NCBI RefSeq assembly: GCF_047549485.1
Contig: NZ_CP180191.1
Location: 2,108,001 to 2,172,000 of the forward strand
Direction: 5' to 3'
Length of the DNA stretch: 64,000 nt
Source of the DNA: Piscinibacterium candidicorallinum
GTDB lineage: Bacteria; Pseudomonadota; Gammaproteobacteria; Burkholderiales; Burkholderiaceae_C
The stretch's first letter is position 1, and each line of letters opens with the position of its first letter. Both the position numbers and the translations under genes were made by a program. The notes under the pieces are model-generated. The model ran no database searches, was not told the DNA's origin, and saw nothing but the letters and a program-made list of their open reading frames with translations. This document shows, one piece after another, positions 49,757 through 57,992 of the stretch.

Positions 49757-51471
49757 GCCGCCAAACCTGGGTTCGGCCCGAGGCCTTCGATGCGCGGCTG
49801 GTTGAGCACGCGCGGGCTGACCCGCTTCTTGTCGCGCAGCCAGCCCGCGACCAGATCCCAGATCGGCGGTCCGCCAGCGTCGCGCGCGGCTTCGCTCACG
49901 GGCGCCCAGCCAGCCACCTTGTAGGTCTTGGTGGCGTCGATCAGCTGCCCGCCCAGGCGCATGTCGTGAATGCGGCTGCCCTGCTGTTGGTTGGGACGCA
50001 GGGTGTAGGTCAGGCCGCCGACGCGAACCATATCCCCGCCTTGCTGGAAGTACGGGTCCGGATCGAACAGATTGCCAGCCACGTCTTCGAGTACGGCCTT
50101 GATCATCTCGCCGCTCATGTCGCTGAGCGTGGCGTAGGGGTAGGTGATGGCCGTCTGGTCCAGCACATGCTCCATGCGGATCGTGTCGCCCGGCAGGAGC
50201 GTGGTGCCCCAGCGAAAGCCTGGCGAAAATGCGATCTGGGCGCCACGGGCTTCCATCATCGCGTCGCAGATGAGCTGGTCGAAGCTGCCGTTGAAGTTTC
50301 CGCGGCGGTAGAGCAGGCCTTCGGTGACTGCGAGCGGTTCATCCAGCTGCTTCAGGTAGGGCTTACGCACGCTGGCGATGAACTCGGCCATGGCGCGGTC
50401 CGCCGGCAGCAGATTGGAAAACACCGGCAGCAGGCGGTAGCGGAAGTCACGGATGCGGCCGTCCTTCACATCGAAGTCCAGCACGCCCAGGAACTTGCCG
50501 TTGCTGCCGGCATTGGTTACCAGCGTGGTTCCGCCTGCGTTCCTGACGGGCACGGCCTTGGGCACGCCGTCATGCGTGTGGCCGCCCAGAATGGCGTCGA
50601 TGCCGCGCACGCGGCTGGCCATCTTCAGGTCCACATCCATGCCGTTGTGGCTCAGCACGACGACAACCTTGGCGCCCTTGCCGCGCGCCTCGTCCACCAT
50701 CTGCTGCATGCGCGCGTCCTGGATGCCGAAGGTCCACTCGGAGACGAAATAGCGCGGGTTGGCAATCGGCGTGTAGGGAAAGGCCTGGCCGATGATGGCC
50801 ACGGGCACGCCGTTCATCTCCTTGATGACGTAGGGCGGGAATACCGGGTCGCCGAAGTCGGTGGTGGCCACGTTTTGGGCGACCACATCCACCCTGCCCT
50901 TGAAGTCCTTGGCGATGACATCCTGCACCCGCTTGGCGCCATACGTGAACTCCCAGTGCATCGTCATGACATCCACGCCCAGCAGCTTGCAGGCGTCGAT
51001 CATGTCCTGACCCTGGGTCCAGAGCGCGGTGCCGCTGCCCTGCCAGGTATCGCCGCCATCCAGCAGCAAGGCGCCGGGCCGGCTGGCCTTCATGCGCTTG
51101 ACGAGCGTGGCCAGATGCGCAAAGCCACCCACCTTGCCGAAGCGTCGCGCGGCCTGCTCGAAATTCAGATACGTGAACGCATGAGCGTCGCGCGTGCCAG
51201 GGCGGATGCCCGCGGCCTTGAGCAGGTGTTCCCCGACCAGATGCGGCAGCTTGCCCGCAGCCGAGCCGATGCCGATGTTGACCGAGGGTTCGCGGAAATG
51301 GATGGGCAGGAGCTGCGCGTGGCAGTCCGTGAAGTGCAGCAGATGCACGTTCCCAAAGCGCGGCAGGGTGTAGAACCCGTCCGTGGCGGCCTGCGTCTCG
51401 CTCGCCCGGCTGATCGGCAGGCCCGCGGCCGCCGCCATGCCCAGCAGGCGTACAAATTCACGACGATCCAT
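49753..51471 (-). CDS. soxB: Thiosulfohydrolase SoxB
   Basis: This is a 572-aa protein that hydrolyses the sulfone group from SoxY-bound intermediates, releasing sulfate. It starts with a Tat signal (MDRREFVRLLGMAAAAG). The metallophosphoesterase/5'-nucleotidase motifs for the two-manganese site are visible: LLHFTDCHAQ, LLDGGDTWQGSG, LSHNGMDVD and GGHTHDG. The C-terminal 5'-nucleotidase domain follows. The length is typical. It shares one base with the stop of the TlpA-like gene upstream, so the genes are coupled. Confidence 0.96.
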   Translation of the reverse strand: MDRREFVRLLGMAAAAGLPISRASETQAATDGFYTLPRFGNVHLLHFTDCHAQLLPIHFREPSVNIGIGSAAGKLPHLVGEHLLKAAGIRPGTRDAHAFTYLNFEQAARRFGKVGGFAHLATLVKRMKASRPGALLLDGGDTWQGSGTALWTQGQDMIDACKLLGVDVMTMHWEFTYGAKRVQDVIAKDFKGRVDVVAQNVATTDFGDPVFPPYVIKEMNGVPVAIIGQAFPYTPIANPRYFVSEWTFGIQDARMQQMVDEARGKGAKVVVVLSHNGMDVDLKMASRVRGIDAILGGHTHDGVPKAVPVRNAGGTTLVTNAGSNGKFLGVLDFDVKDGRIRDFRYRLLPVFSNLLPADRAMAEFIASVRKPYLKQLDEPLAVTEGLLYRRGNFNGSFDQLICDAMMEARGAQIAFSPGFRWGTTLLPGDTIRMEHVLDQTAITYPYATLSDMSGEMIKAVLEDVAGNLFDPDPYFQQGGDMVRVGGLTYTLRPNQQQGSRIHDMRLGGQLIDATKTYKVAGWAPVSEAARDAGGPPIWDLVAGWLRDKKRVSPRVLNQPRIEGLGPNPGLAA

Positions 51472-52013
51472 CAGCGCTTGTCTCCAGTGGTGTCGCCAAA
51501 GCGCGCGAACGCGGCGATATCTTCTTCAAAAAGCTCCCCGGCCTGGCTCACCGCCAGCCTGCCGTGCCGGTCGATCAGATACACGCGCGGCAGGCCGGGC
51601 CGCGCGCCCAGCGCCTTGCCGATCGCCTGCGCATCAAAGCTCACGGGGAAGGTGTAGCCGCGCTCATTCATGTACTTGATTGCGTCTTCCGGTCGCTTGT
51701 CGATCGAAACGCTGATGATCCGCAGCGCGTTCTTGCTGGCCTGCAATTGCTCATGCAGCTTCTGGTAGTACGGCGTCTGCCGCGCACAGAAAGGGCACCA
51801 GCTGGCCCAGACATAGATCAGCACGGGCTGGCCACGAAGGCTCGCCGCATCCACCACGGTGCCCTCCGCCAGCCGCAGGCTGGGCAGCGCCACTGCGTCG
51901 CCCACCTTTTGCGCCAGGGCTGCAGGTGCCAGACTAGCCAACAGCCCAGCCAGCACACCGATGAACAACCAGCGCACCGCGCCTGACAGCGCTGCGCGGG
52001 GCTGCTGGATCAT
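51471..52013 (-). CDS. TlpA/SoxS-like periplasmic thioredoxin
   Basis: This is a 180-aa protein with a signal anchor or signal peptide (WLFIGVLAGLLASLAPAALA) and a TlpA-type thioredoxin domain. The active site is CPFC in VWASWCPFCARQTP (about residue 73) and the cis-Pro region is GLPRVYLID. It lies between soxX and soxB, where SoxS-type thioredoxins occur; these keep the SoxY carrier cysteine reactive. The operon thus has two thioredoxins, one exported for certain. Confidence 0.86.
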   Translation of the reverse strand: MIQQPRAALSGAVRWLFIGVLAGLLASLAPAALAQKVGDAVALPSLRLAEGTVVDAASLRGQPVLIYVWASWCPFCARQTPYYQKLHEQLQASKNALRIISVSIDKRPEDAIKYMNERGYTFPVSFDAQAIGKALGARPGLPRVYLIDRHGRLAVSQAGELFEEDIAAFARFGDTTGDKR

Positions 52014-52030
52014 TGAATCAACCCTGCCCG

Positions 52031-52654
52031 TTACTGGGTGTTGACCGGGCTCTGCGGATCAAGCAGCAGCGCCATGACGTGACGGATCTGATCCTCGTTC
52101 AGGATCGCTGCCGCCCCGTAGCGTGGCATGTTGCTGCAGGCGTTGAAGGCGTGGCTGTTCCAGATCTTGGCCCACGTGTAACGCATGATGGCCTCAGGCG
52201 CTTGCGCTTGCCCCCCGCTGCGCAGCTTTCCGTACTGGTACAGACTTGGCCCGATGTTGCCGTAGGAGATTTCGGCCTTCTGGATCTGGTGGCAGGCATA
52301 GCAATTGCCCCCCGCCACGGTGCTGGCGGTGTCCGAGAACTGCAGGCCGCGGCCGTTCTGCGCGATCTGCTCGCCCACCTTCCAGTCGCCCAGCCAGTTG
52401 TTGTTGGCTGGGTACTTCACGGCATCGAGCGCGGCCTTCTCGAGCTTTTCACGCTGAGCCTTGGGCATCTCGCTGGTGGCGTACTGCGAGCAGCTCGCCT
52501 GCAGCTCGCTCTGGTCGAGCCGATCGAGCTGCGCAATGCCGCGTGCCTGAAAACTGGCCTTGATGGTGGCGGTGGCTTCCTCGGCGGTGGGTGGCGTGTA
52601 GGTGGCGCAGGACGCCAGCAGGAAGACGGCGGTGATCGAAAGAATCTTTTTCAT
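52031..52654 (-). CDS. soxX: Monoheme cytochrome SoxX
   Basis: This 207-aa c-type cytochrome pairs with SoxA to join thiosulfate to SoxY. The single heme site is CYACH in GGNCYACHQ (about residue 115), with a distal Met ligand likely in SNMPRYG. The signal peptide ends LLASCATYTPP, a good lipobox (LASC), so the protein is probably a lipoprotein, unlike the soluble Paracoccus SoxX. The start at 52654 gives ideal spacing to GGGAGG; the ATG two codons earlier is too close. It follows soxA by 12 bases. Confidence 0.92.
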   Translation of the reverse strand: MKKILSITAVFLLASCATYTPPTAEEATATIKASFQARGIAQLDRLDQSELQASCSQYATSEMPKAQREKLEKAALDAVKYPANNNWLGDWKVGEQIAQNGRGLQFSDTASTVAGGNCYACHQIQKAEISYGNIGPSLYQYGKLRSGGQAQAPEAIMRYTWAKIWNSHAFNACSNMPRYGAAAILNEDQIRHVMALLLDPQSPVNTQ

Positions 52655-52666
52655 GTTCATCCTCCC

Positions 52667-53488
52667 TCAGCGCTTGATTGCAGGGGCATCCATGCTGCCG
52701 CCGTTGGCCTTGACCCCGAGATAGGTGATCAGATCGATCGAGGTCTGGGAGGTGTATTTCAGCTCCGGAAAGCGCTGCTGTCGGAAACAGTCGTACAGGC
52801 GCCATTGCATGGTGCGCACGGCGCCCTGTGAGACGCGATAGGCCGGCCAAGTGGAAAACGCGCGCTGCGCCGCTTCCTTGCTGCCGGCAATGTTGGGCAG
52901 GTCCTGCAGGCGGATGCGCTGGCCGTCCACGCCGTGGCAGGACGCGCAGGAGAAATCGAACGGGCCACCGCGGTAGTAGAAGGCGAGTTCGCCGCGTCGA
53001 TACGCGGCCTTTTCCATGGGGTGGTTCTGCGGGACGGCGATCTTCACGCCGCGCGAGGCCGCCACGACGTAAGAGACGATCGACTCCATGTCTGTGGGCG
53101 GCTGGCCCTGGTCGCTGAACGGGCGGCGTGTCGCCTGATCGAACGGGATGCCCTGGAGGGTCTCCATGCAGTAGACCAGCCGAGCTTCGAGATCCATGAC
53201 GCGGTTGGCGTCAGCGAAGTAGCGCGGCAGTTGCGCATGCGCGCCCGTGACGACGCCGGGGCCGAGGCCAAGATCGCAGCGCTCAAGCGTGGCCTGCTTC
53301 GGCCCACGCTTCTGCTTCCAGAGGTCTTCTCCACGCGCCTCGGTGAGTTCGGCAGGGTTGCCGTCTGCCAGCATCTGCCGATACTTGGCAATCTCGTCCT
53401 GGGTGCTGGTCTGCGCGCCTGCGGCGCTGACCCAAACTGCGAGCAACCCTCCCAGCAGCCTGTGCGGCTGCGCACTCCTGATCGTCAT
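52667..53488 (-). CDS. soxA: Cytochrome SoxA
   Basis: This is a 273-aa protein with a signal peptide ending VSAAGA. It is the catalytic cytochrome of SoxAX. The only full heme site is CASCHG near residue 181. The cysteines LERCDLG and LVYCMET in the N-terminal half form the disulfide that replaces the lost first heme of diheme SoxA. The active-site Cys ligand (persulfide) is in LYDCFRQQRFPE. So this is the monoheme-type SoxA. Confidence 0.94.
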   Translation of the reverse strand: MTIRSAQPHRLLGGLLAVWVSAAGAQTSTQDEIAKYRQMLADGNPAELTEARGEDLWKQKRGPKQATLERCDLGLGPGVVTGAHAQLPRYFADANRVMDLEARLVYCMETLQGIPFDQATRRPFSDQGQPPTDMESIVSYVVAASRGVKIAVPQNHPMEKAAYRRGELAFYYRGGPFDFSCASCHGVDGQRIRLQDLPNIAGSKEAAQRAFSTWPAYRVSQGAVRTMQWRLYDCFRQQRFPELKYTSQTSIDLITYLGVKANGGSMDAPAIKR

Positions 53489-53578
53489 GCTTGTCTCCTT
53501 GCGTCGCTACTGCCAGTGCGCTGCATTGGCGCTCCGGTCAGGTCTTGCATGGGCGCGGCCACGCCCTGGTCCAGCCGT

Positions 53579-53890
53579 TCAGCCGATCACCGCCTCGTCC
53601 GTCCGTTTCACACCCTTGTTGTCCGTCCAGGTGATGACGAGCTTGTCGCCCTTGTTCGCGCCCTTGAAGCGAAACTGCAGGAAGGGGTTCTGCGAAATGG
53701 CCGGCCCCCACATAGCGGACAGGACCGTCTTGCCGTTGCACACGGCCGTGACTTCGGTGATGAAGTGACCAGGGATGACCTGGCCGGCGCTGTCGCGGCG
53801 CTGGCCGGTTTCCATGGGGTGTGCCATCAGGACGCGGACTTCAGTGACGCCGTTGGTGTTCACGGCACGGATGCGCATCGGGTCGGACAT
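53579..53890 (-). CDS. soxZ: SoxZ
   Basis: This is a 103-aa protein without a signal peptide, as is normal: it leaves the cell folded with SoxY through the Tat system. Typical features are MRIRAVNTNGVTEVRVLMAHPMETGQ (in part), the segment KTVLSAMWGPAISQNPFLQF and TWTDNKG near the end. It is the beta-sandwich partner of the SoxY carrier. It lies 60 bases downstream of soxY and 90 upstream of soxA. Confidence 0.95.
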   Translation of the reverse strand: MSDPMRIRAVNTNGVTEVRVLMAHPMETGQRRDSAGQVIPGHFITEVTAVCNGKTVLSAMWGPAISQNPFLQFRFKGANKGDKLVITWTDNKGVKRTDEAVIG

Positions 53891-53950
53891 GGGTGTTCTC
53901 CAGTGTGTGACGTTGAGTGAGGGGCAAGCCTGAATCGCGCGACGCGCGAA

Positions 53951-54412
53951 TCAGCCCCCGCAGCCGCCGAGCGTCACCTTGGTTTCCTTCTTGGTCATGT
54001 AGAGCTTGCCGTCGGCAGCGCGCACCACGGCATAGATGTCGCTGCTCTGCGCCATCTTCACGCGGGTCTGCACGAAGGGGTCGGTGCCGTCGGGAATGCG
54101 GAAGCCCGCCGAGAAGGCATTGGGGTTCTTCTCCACCAGGATGTAGATCTCGGCGGCCTTGGGGATGGTGGTGCTCACCGTGACGGGCACCACCAGACCG
54201 TTCTCGGCAATGTCTGGTGACGTGATGGTGATGTCCTTGCTCTCGATCGGCGATCCACCCAGCAACTTGACGGCGTCGTTCACGGTCTTGGCCGTGAACA
54301 GGGCTTCATTGCGTGCCTGGGCAGACGCTGCGCCTGCGGCCAGGGGGCCGAGGGCGATCACTGCCGCTGCCGCGCCGGTGGTCTTGAGTGCCTGGCGTCG
54401 ATTCATGCTCAT
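53951..54412 (-). CDS. soxY: SoxY, sulfur-carrier protein
   Basis: This is a 153-aa protein with a Tat signal (MSMNRRQALKTTGAAAAVIA) and the C-terminal carrier motif GGCGG, whose Cys holds the sulfur intermediates. The start at 54412 follows AAGGAGCAAGACC; a longer frame upstream has no ribosome-binding site. It works as a SoxYZ heterodimer and its gene directly precedes soxZ. Confidence 0.96.
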   Translation of the reverse strand: MSMNRRQALKTTGAAAAVIALGPLAAGAASAQARNEALFTAKTVNDAVKLLGGSPIESKDITITSPDIAENGLVVPVTVSTTIPKAAEIYILVEKNPNAFSAGFRIPDGTDPFVQTRVKMAQSSDIYAVVRAADGKLYMTKKETKVTLGGCGG

Positions 54413-54524
54413 GGTCTTGCTCCTTGCGTGAAGGCTGATCCTGAAGCCGAGATACTGGCCAGGACAGGTGATCGGATTATGCGGCGGTCTGTGCATTGCA
54501 TATCCACATTACGGAGTTATTCAT

Positions 54525-55895
54525 TTATCGCCGAGATTCAAGGATCCAGCGGGCCAGCGCGCCGGCGTCAGCCTCATTGACCTGGGGTTGTGCCGGCATG
54601 GGAATCTGGCCCCAGACACCCTGCCCGCCCGCACGGATCTTGCCGCTCAGATAGGCGGCGGCATCGCTGCGGCTGGCGTATTTGGCAGCGATGTCCTGCC
54701 AGCTTGGGCCAACCAGTTTGGCCGCCGGCGCGTGGCAAGCGACACAGGCGAATTGGCTGGCCAGCGCGGCCGGTGACTTGGCTGCGGCCACGGCCGGGGC
54801 GCTTGCCGCGGTAGCAGCCACGGCCGGCGCCATGGCGACGCGGCTGCGCGCCGAAACAGGTTCAGTCAGTGCCGGTCGGGTGGTGTCGGCGCCGCGCACC
54901 GGGCCAATCAGGCGCTGCTGCAGCGCAAGATTGCCGTGGGCGTCGCGCGCGTAGTCCGGCAGCACGGAGGTCTTGAGCACCTCGCTGTCGCAGTTGCGCA
55001 TGCAGGCCGTGGCCTGCACATCGCCCTTGCCTTTCGCGCTCCACAGGCCGTGCCCGCCGTCCATGCCGCGCTTCATGCCGTCGCGGTTGGGCAACTTGGC
55101 CTGCACCTGCGCGATGTTGCGGTCGGACAGCTCAAAGTCCGCTGGCACGATGTTGCCCAGATGCAGGATATAGGCGGTGACGGCGTAGACCTCCTCCGTG
55201 CTGAGTGTCTTGGGCGCCGTCCAGGGCATGGCGCGGTTGATGTAGTCCCAGAGCGCAGACACCCGTGGCAGCTTCATCAGCGTGGTGCGCTGCGCCTCCG
55301 TGCCCGCGGTGAGCCCGGCCACGCGGCCGCGCTTCATGTCCTCGGCCGTGGTGCCGCCCACGATCGGCGGGAAGAACTCATTGCTCTCGCCAAAGAAACC
55401 GTGGCAGGACGCGCACTGCGCCTCCCAGACTTTCTCGCCGGTGGCCACGGTGCCCTTGCCCGGCGGCAGACCTTTGAAGTCGCCGCGCACATCGATGTCC
55501 CAGGCGCGGATCTCCGCAGGGGTGGCGGTGCGGCCGATACCGGGGAAGCGCTCGCCCGCAGGCTGTGCGGCCGCGGTCCTCGAAGCCACAGGCTGGGCAG
55601 ACGCCGCAGTCTGCGCCTGCGCGGCAAGTCCGGTCGTGGCAAAGACCGCAGCCAGCGTCAACGCAAACACCATCGCGCCGCGCGTGAGGCTCAGCGCGCA
55701 CGTGGCCTGCCCCACAAAGTCGTTTCCGCTTGCCTGGCGGGCATCTTCAGCCATTTCTGGCTCAAGATGCGCATGGATAGTCGATTCATCGGACGAAATA
55801 TCCGTTTCATGCGGCTTTCCGGACAAAAAAGCCTGAAGAACCGCACCGGACAAGCGGAAAGCCTCTTGCAGCTGCAGCTGAATCGTCTCTGTCAT
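54525..55895 (-). CDS. soxD: Cytochrome SoxD
   Basis: This is a c-type cytochrome subunit of the SoxCD sulfur dehydrogenase, up to 456 aa. Two heme sites are present: CASCHG (about residue 161) and CVACHA (about 383). The signal peptide core (GAMVFALTLAAVFATTGLAAQAQ, in part) lies only at residues 73-95 when translation starts at ATG 55895. The GTG at 55715, with GGAAA upstream, would give a normal signal peptide and is a realistic alternative; the 180 bases between would then be untranslated. SoxCD removes six electrons from SoxY-bound sulfane sulfur. Confidence 0.9.
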   Translation of the reverse strand: MTETIQLQLQEAFRLSGAVLQAFLSGKPHETDISSDESTIHAHLEPEMAEDARQASGNDFVGQATCALSLTRGAMVFALTLAAVFATTGLAAQAQTAASAQPVASRTAAAQPAGERFPGIGRTATPAEIRAWDIDVRGDFKGLPPGKGTVATGEKVWEAQCASCHGFFGESNEFFPPIVGGTTAEDMKRGRVAGLTAGTEAQRTTLMKLPRVSALWDYINRAMPWTAPKTLSTEEVYAVTAYILHLGNIVPADFELSDRNIAQVQAKLPNRDGMKRGMDGGHGLWSAKGKGDVQATACMRNCDSEVLKTSVLPDYARDAHGNLALQQRLIGPVRGADTTRPALTEPVSARSRVAMAPAVAATAASAPAVAAAKSPAALASQFACVACHAPAAKLVGPSWQDIAAKYASRSDAAAYLSGKIRAGGQGVWGQIPMPAQPQVNEADAGALARWILESRR

Positions 55896-55896
55896 G

Positions 55897-57273
55897 TCAG
55901 CTCACCTGCACGTTGAAGACTTCGCCCGTCTCGGCCACGCGCCAGCTCTGGATGGCGTTGTTGTGATAGATCGAGCGGGTACCGCGCACCGCACGCAGCT
56001 GGCGCATCTGCGGCTGCACGTAGCCGGTGGAGTCGATTGCCCGGCTCTGGAGGATGGCGGGCTTGCCGTCCCAGACCCAGTCGATGTTGAAGCGCGTCAG
56101 GCACTTGTCCAGCACCGGCGTTTCCAGCCGGGCGGTGCGCCAGTTGTTGCCACCATCGAAGCTCACGTCCACGCGGCGAATCTTGCCGCGCCCGCTCCAG
56201 GCCAGGCCGCTCACGTTGTAGAAGCCGCGGTCCAGCAGCACCTGCCCACCCGAGGGCGTTGTGATCACGCTCTTGCACTCCTGGATGGAGCTGTATTGCC
56301 GGTGCACGCCGTCCGGCATGAGGTCCACGTAGTGCAGCGCTTCCTCGCGCGTGTCCCAGGGCTGATCGCCCACCTCGATGCGACGCAGGTACTTCACCCA
56401 GCTGACGCCCTGCACGCCGGGCACCACCAGGCGCAGCGGGTAGCCGTTCTCCGGGCGCAGCATCTCGCCGTTCATGCCCCAGGCCACCAGCACGTCATCC
56501 AGCGCGTTCTCGATGTTGATGGTGCGCGTCAGCCCTGCGCCGTCCGCCCCTTCGGCCAGGATGTACTTGCCCTGCTTGCGGTCAAAGCCCGCCATGTCCA
56601 GCAGGGTGGACAGGCGCACGCCCGTGTATTCGCAGCAGCTGAGCATGCCGTGCGTGTACTGCACCGTGGGCACGGCCACGTTGCCCCACTCCATGCCGGA
56701 ATTGGCGCCGCACTCGATGAAATGCATGCGCGACACCGAGGGCAGGCGCATCAGCTCGTCCATCGTGAAGACCATCGGGCGCTTGACCAGACCCATCACC
56801 ATCAGGCGGTGCTGGCTGGGGTCGATATCCCACCAGCCTTGATGGTGGCGCTCGAAGTGCAGACCACTGGGCGTGATGATGCCGAACAACCCCTGCAGCG
56901 GGCAGAAGCTCACGCTCGATGCCGAAACCCGCGTCAGTCCCGGGCTTTCGCGACGCTGCAGGTTCTGCTCGTGCTGCGAAGGAAGCCCGTAGGGCCGCGC
57001 CGCGACCGGCTGCCCTAGGCCCTTGCTGTGGGGCGGCAGCTTGAGGATGGCGTCTTCACCCGCACTGGTGGCGGATTGAGCGCGAGCCGCGCCCGTGATC
57101 CCGGCGCCGGCAGCCATGGCGGCCGCGGCAGAAGCAAAGCTCTTGCGCAGAAAGCCGCGGCGCTCGTCGTTCAAGCCGTCTTTGGTGACATCCAAACGGA
57201 AGTCTGCAGGAAGAAAGTTCTCCGGGGCTTTCAGAAGGCGCCCGTGCGGGGGTGGCGCAGTCCTGCGGCTCAT
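55897..57273 (-). CDS. soxC: Sulfane dehydrogenase molybdenum subunit SoxC
   Basis: This is a 458-aa protein of the sulfite oxidase family. A Tat-type signal is internal to a long leader (RRGFLRKSFASAAAAMAAGA, about residues 38-57). The molybdenum-ligand Cys is in HFIECGANSG. Other family parts are WDIDPSQHRLMVMGLV, RLVVPGVQGVSWVKYL, and the Mo-Co dimerisation domain at the C terminus. It begins in the ATGA overlap with the ArsR-type regulator and is followed by soxD after one base. Confidence 0.94.
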   Translation of the reverse strand: MSRRTAPPPHGRLLKAPENFLPADFRLDVTKDGLNDERRGFLRKSFASAAAAMAAGAGITGAARAQSATSAGEDAILKLPPHSKGLGQPVAARPYGLPSQHEQNLQRRESPGLTRVSASSVSFCPLQGLFGIITPSGLHFERHHQGWWDIDPSQHRLMVMGLVKRPMVFTMDELMRLPSVSRMHFIECGANSGMEWGNVAVPTVQYTHGMLSCCEYTGVRLSTLLDMAGFDRKQGKYILAEGADGAGLTRTINIENALDDVLVAWGMNGEMLRPENGYPLRLVVPGVQGVSWVKYLRRIEVGDQPWDTREEALHYVDLMPDGVHRQYSSIQECKSVITTPSGGQVLLDRGFYNVSGLAWSGRGKIRRVDVSFDGGNNWRTARLETPVLDKCLTRFNIDWVWDGKPAILQSRAIDSTGYVQPQMRQLRAVRGTRSIYHNNAIQSWRVAETGEVFNVQVS

Positions 57274-57794
57274 GCGGCCCCCGTCATGAATCGCTCCACG
57301 GTGGCGTCCGACAGCGCGCCATCGGCTGCGCGCGCCTCGTCCATGCGTGCCGCCAACTGTACGCAGACCGTGCGGCACAGCAGTACGGCGTTCTCGTCGG
57401 CAATCCGGTAGTAGACGCTGTTGCCCTCCTTGCGGCGGCCCAGCACGCCCGCACGATGCATCTGCGAGAGGTGGCGCGACACATTGGCCTGCGTGCCGCC
57501 CACTTCTGCAAGCACTTCGTTCACGCTCAGCTCCCGGTCGCACACCGCATGCATGATCTTCAGGCGCATCGGTTCGGCAAACAGGCCGAAATACTGAGAG
57601 ACCAGTGCGTAGAGCCGATCCAGTTCTGGATCGGCTCCCGCGCCGGGCGGCACTGATGCTGGCGGCGCGGCGGGTGTGCGCGCCGCAGCGTGTCGGGGGC
57701 TCGCCCTGCGAGCGGAGCGTTTGGCCACAGCGGCGCGGGAATGGGGCGCGCCGGTGGCTGCGCCCGCTTGGGCCGGGCTGGCAGCAGATGCCAT
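57270..57794 (-). CDS. soxR: ArsR-family regulator of the sox operon (SoxR)
   Basis: This is a 174-aa protein. Residues about 60-155 form a winged helix of the ArsR family (PMRLKIMHAVCDRELSVNEVLAEVGGTQANVSRHLSQM, quoted in part as VGGTQANVSRHLSQM). The N-terminal 55 residues are Ala/Pro/Arg-rich and probably disordered. Several Cys residues (AVCDRE, LLCRTVC) could sense sulfane sulfur, as the sox-operon ArsR repressors do. This is not the MerR-type SoxR encoded at 60080. It is the first gene of the operon, and a palindrome upstream at 57872-57891 could be its own operator. Confidence 0.88.
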   Translation of the reverse strand: MASAASPAQAGAATGAPHSRAAVAKRSARRASPRHAAARTPAAPPASVPPGAGADPELDRLYALVSQYFGLFAEPMRLKIMHAVCDRELSVNEVLAEVGGTQANVSRHLSQMHRAGVLGRRKEGNSVYYRIADENAVLLCRTVCVQLAARMDEARAADGALSDATVERFMTGAA

Positions 57795-57871
57795 GAGAAG
57801 TCTCCAGTGCCCGCCATTCCGGAATCTGGCAGCTTCTGCTTCGGCTGCCGGAGTCGCATCAATGGCGCGCT

Positions 57872-57891
57872 ATATGCGTCTATGCGCATAT
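57872..57891. promoter_or_regulatory. Inverted repeat ATATGCG-N6-CGCATAT between soxR and the DedA-rhodanese gene
   Basis: Perfect 7-bp arms with a 6-base spacer lie 78 bases upstream of the ArsR-type soxR start and 101 bases before the divergent gene. Similar TATGCGC strings recur around it (for example near 57915). It is a candidate operator for the ArsR-type regulator, controlling both directions. Confidence 0.5.
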
Positions 57892-57992
57892 GTTCATTCA
57901 ACATTTGGCATTTCGCTATGCGCACTGCAGCAATGTCACCCTCGGGTTTACACGAATCGCCCCCACAATCCAGACCTCAGCCGCCAAATGCC

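Noticed and set aside
54936..57018. Plus-strand frames (326 and 374 aa) opposite soxD and soxC
   Set aside because: Shadows of soxCD; His/Ala/Arg-rich and lacking any recognisable domain.
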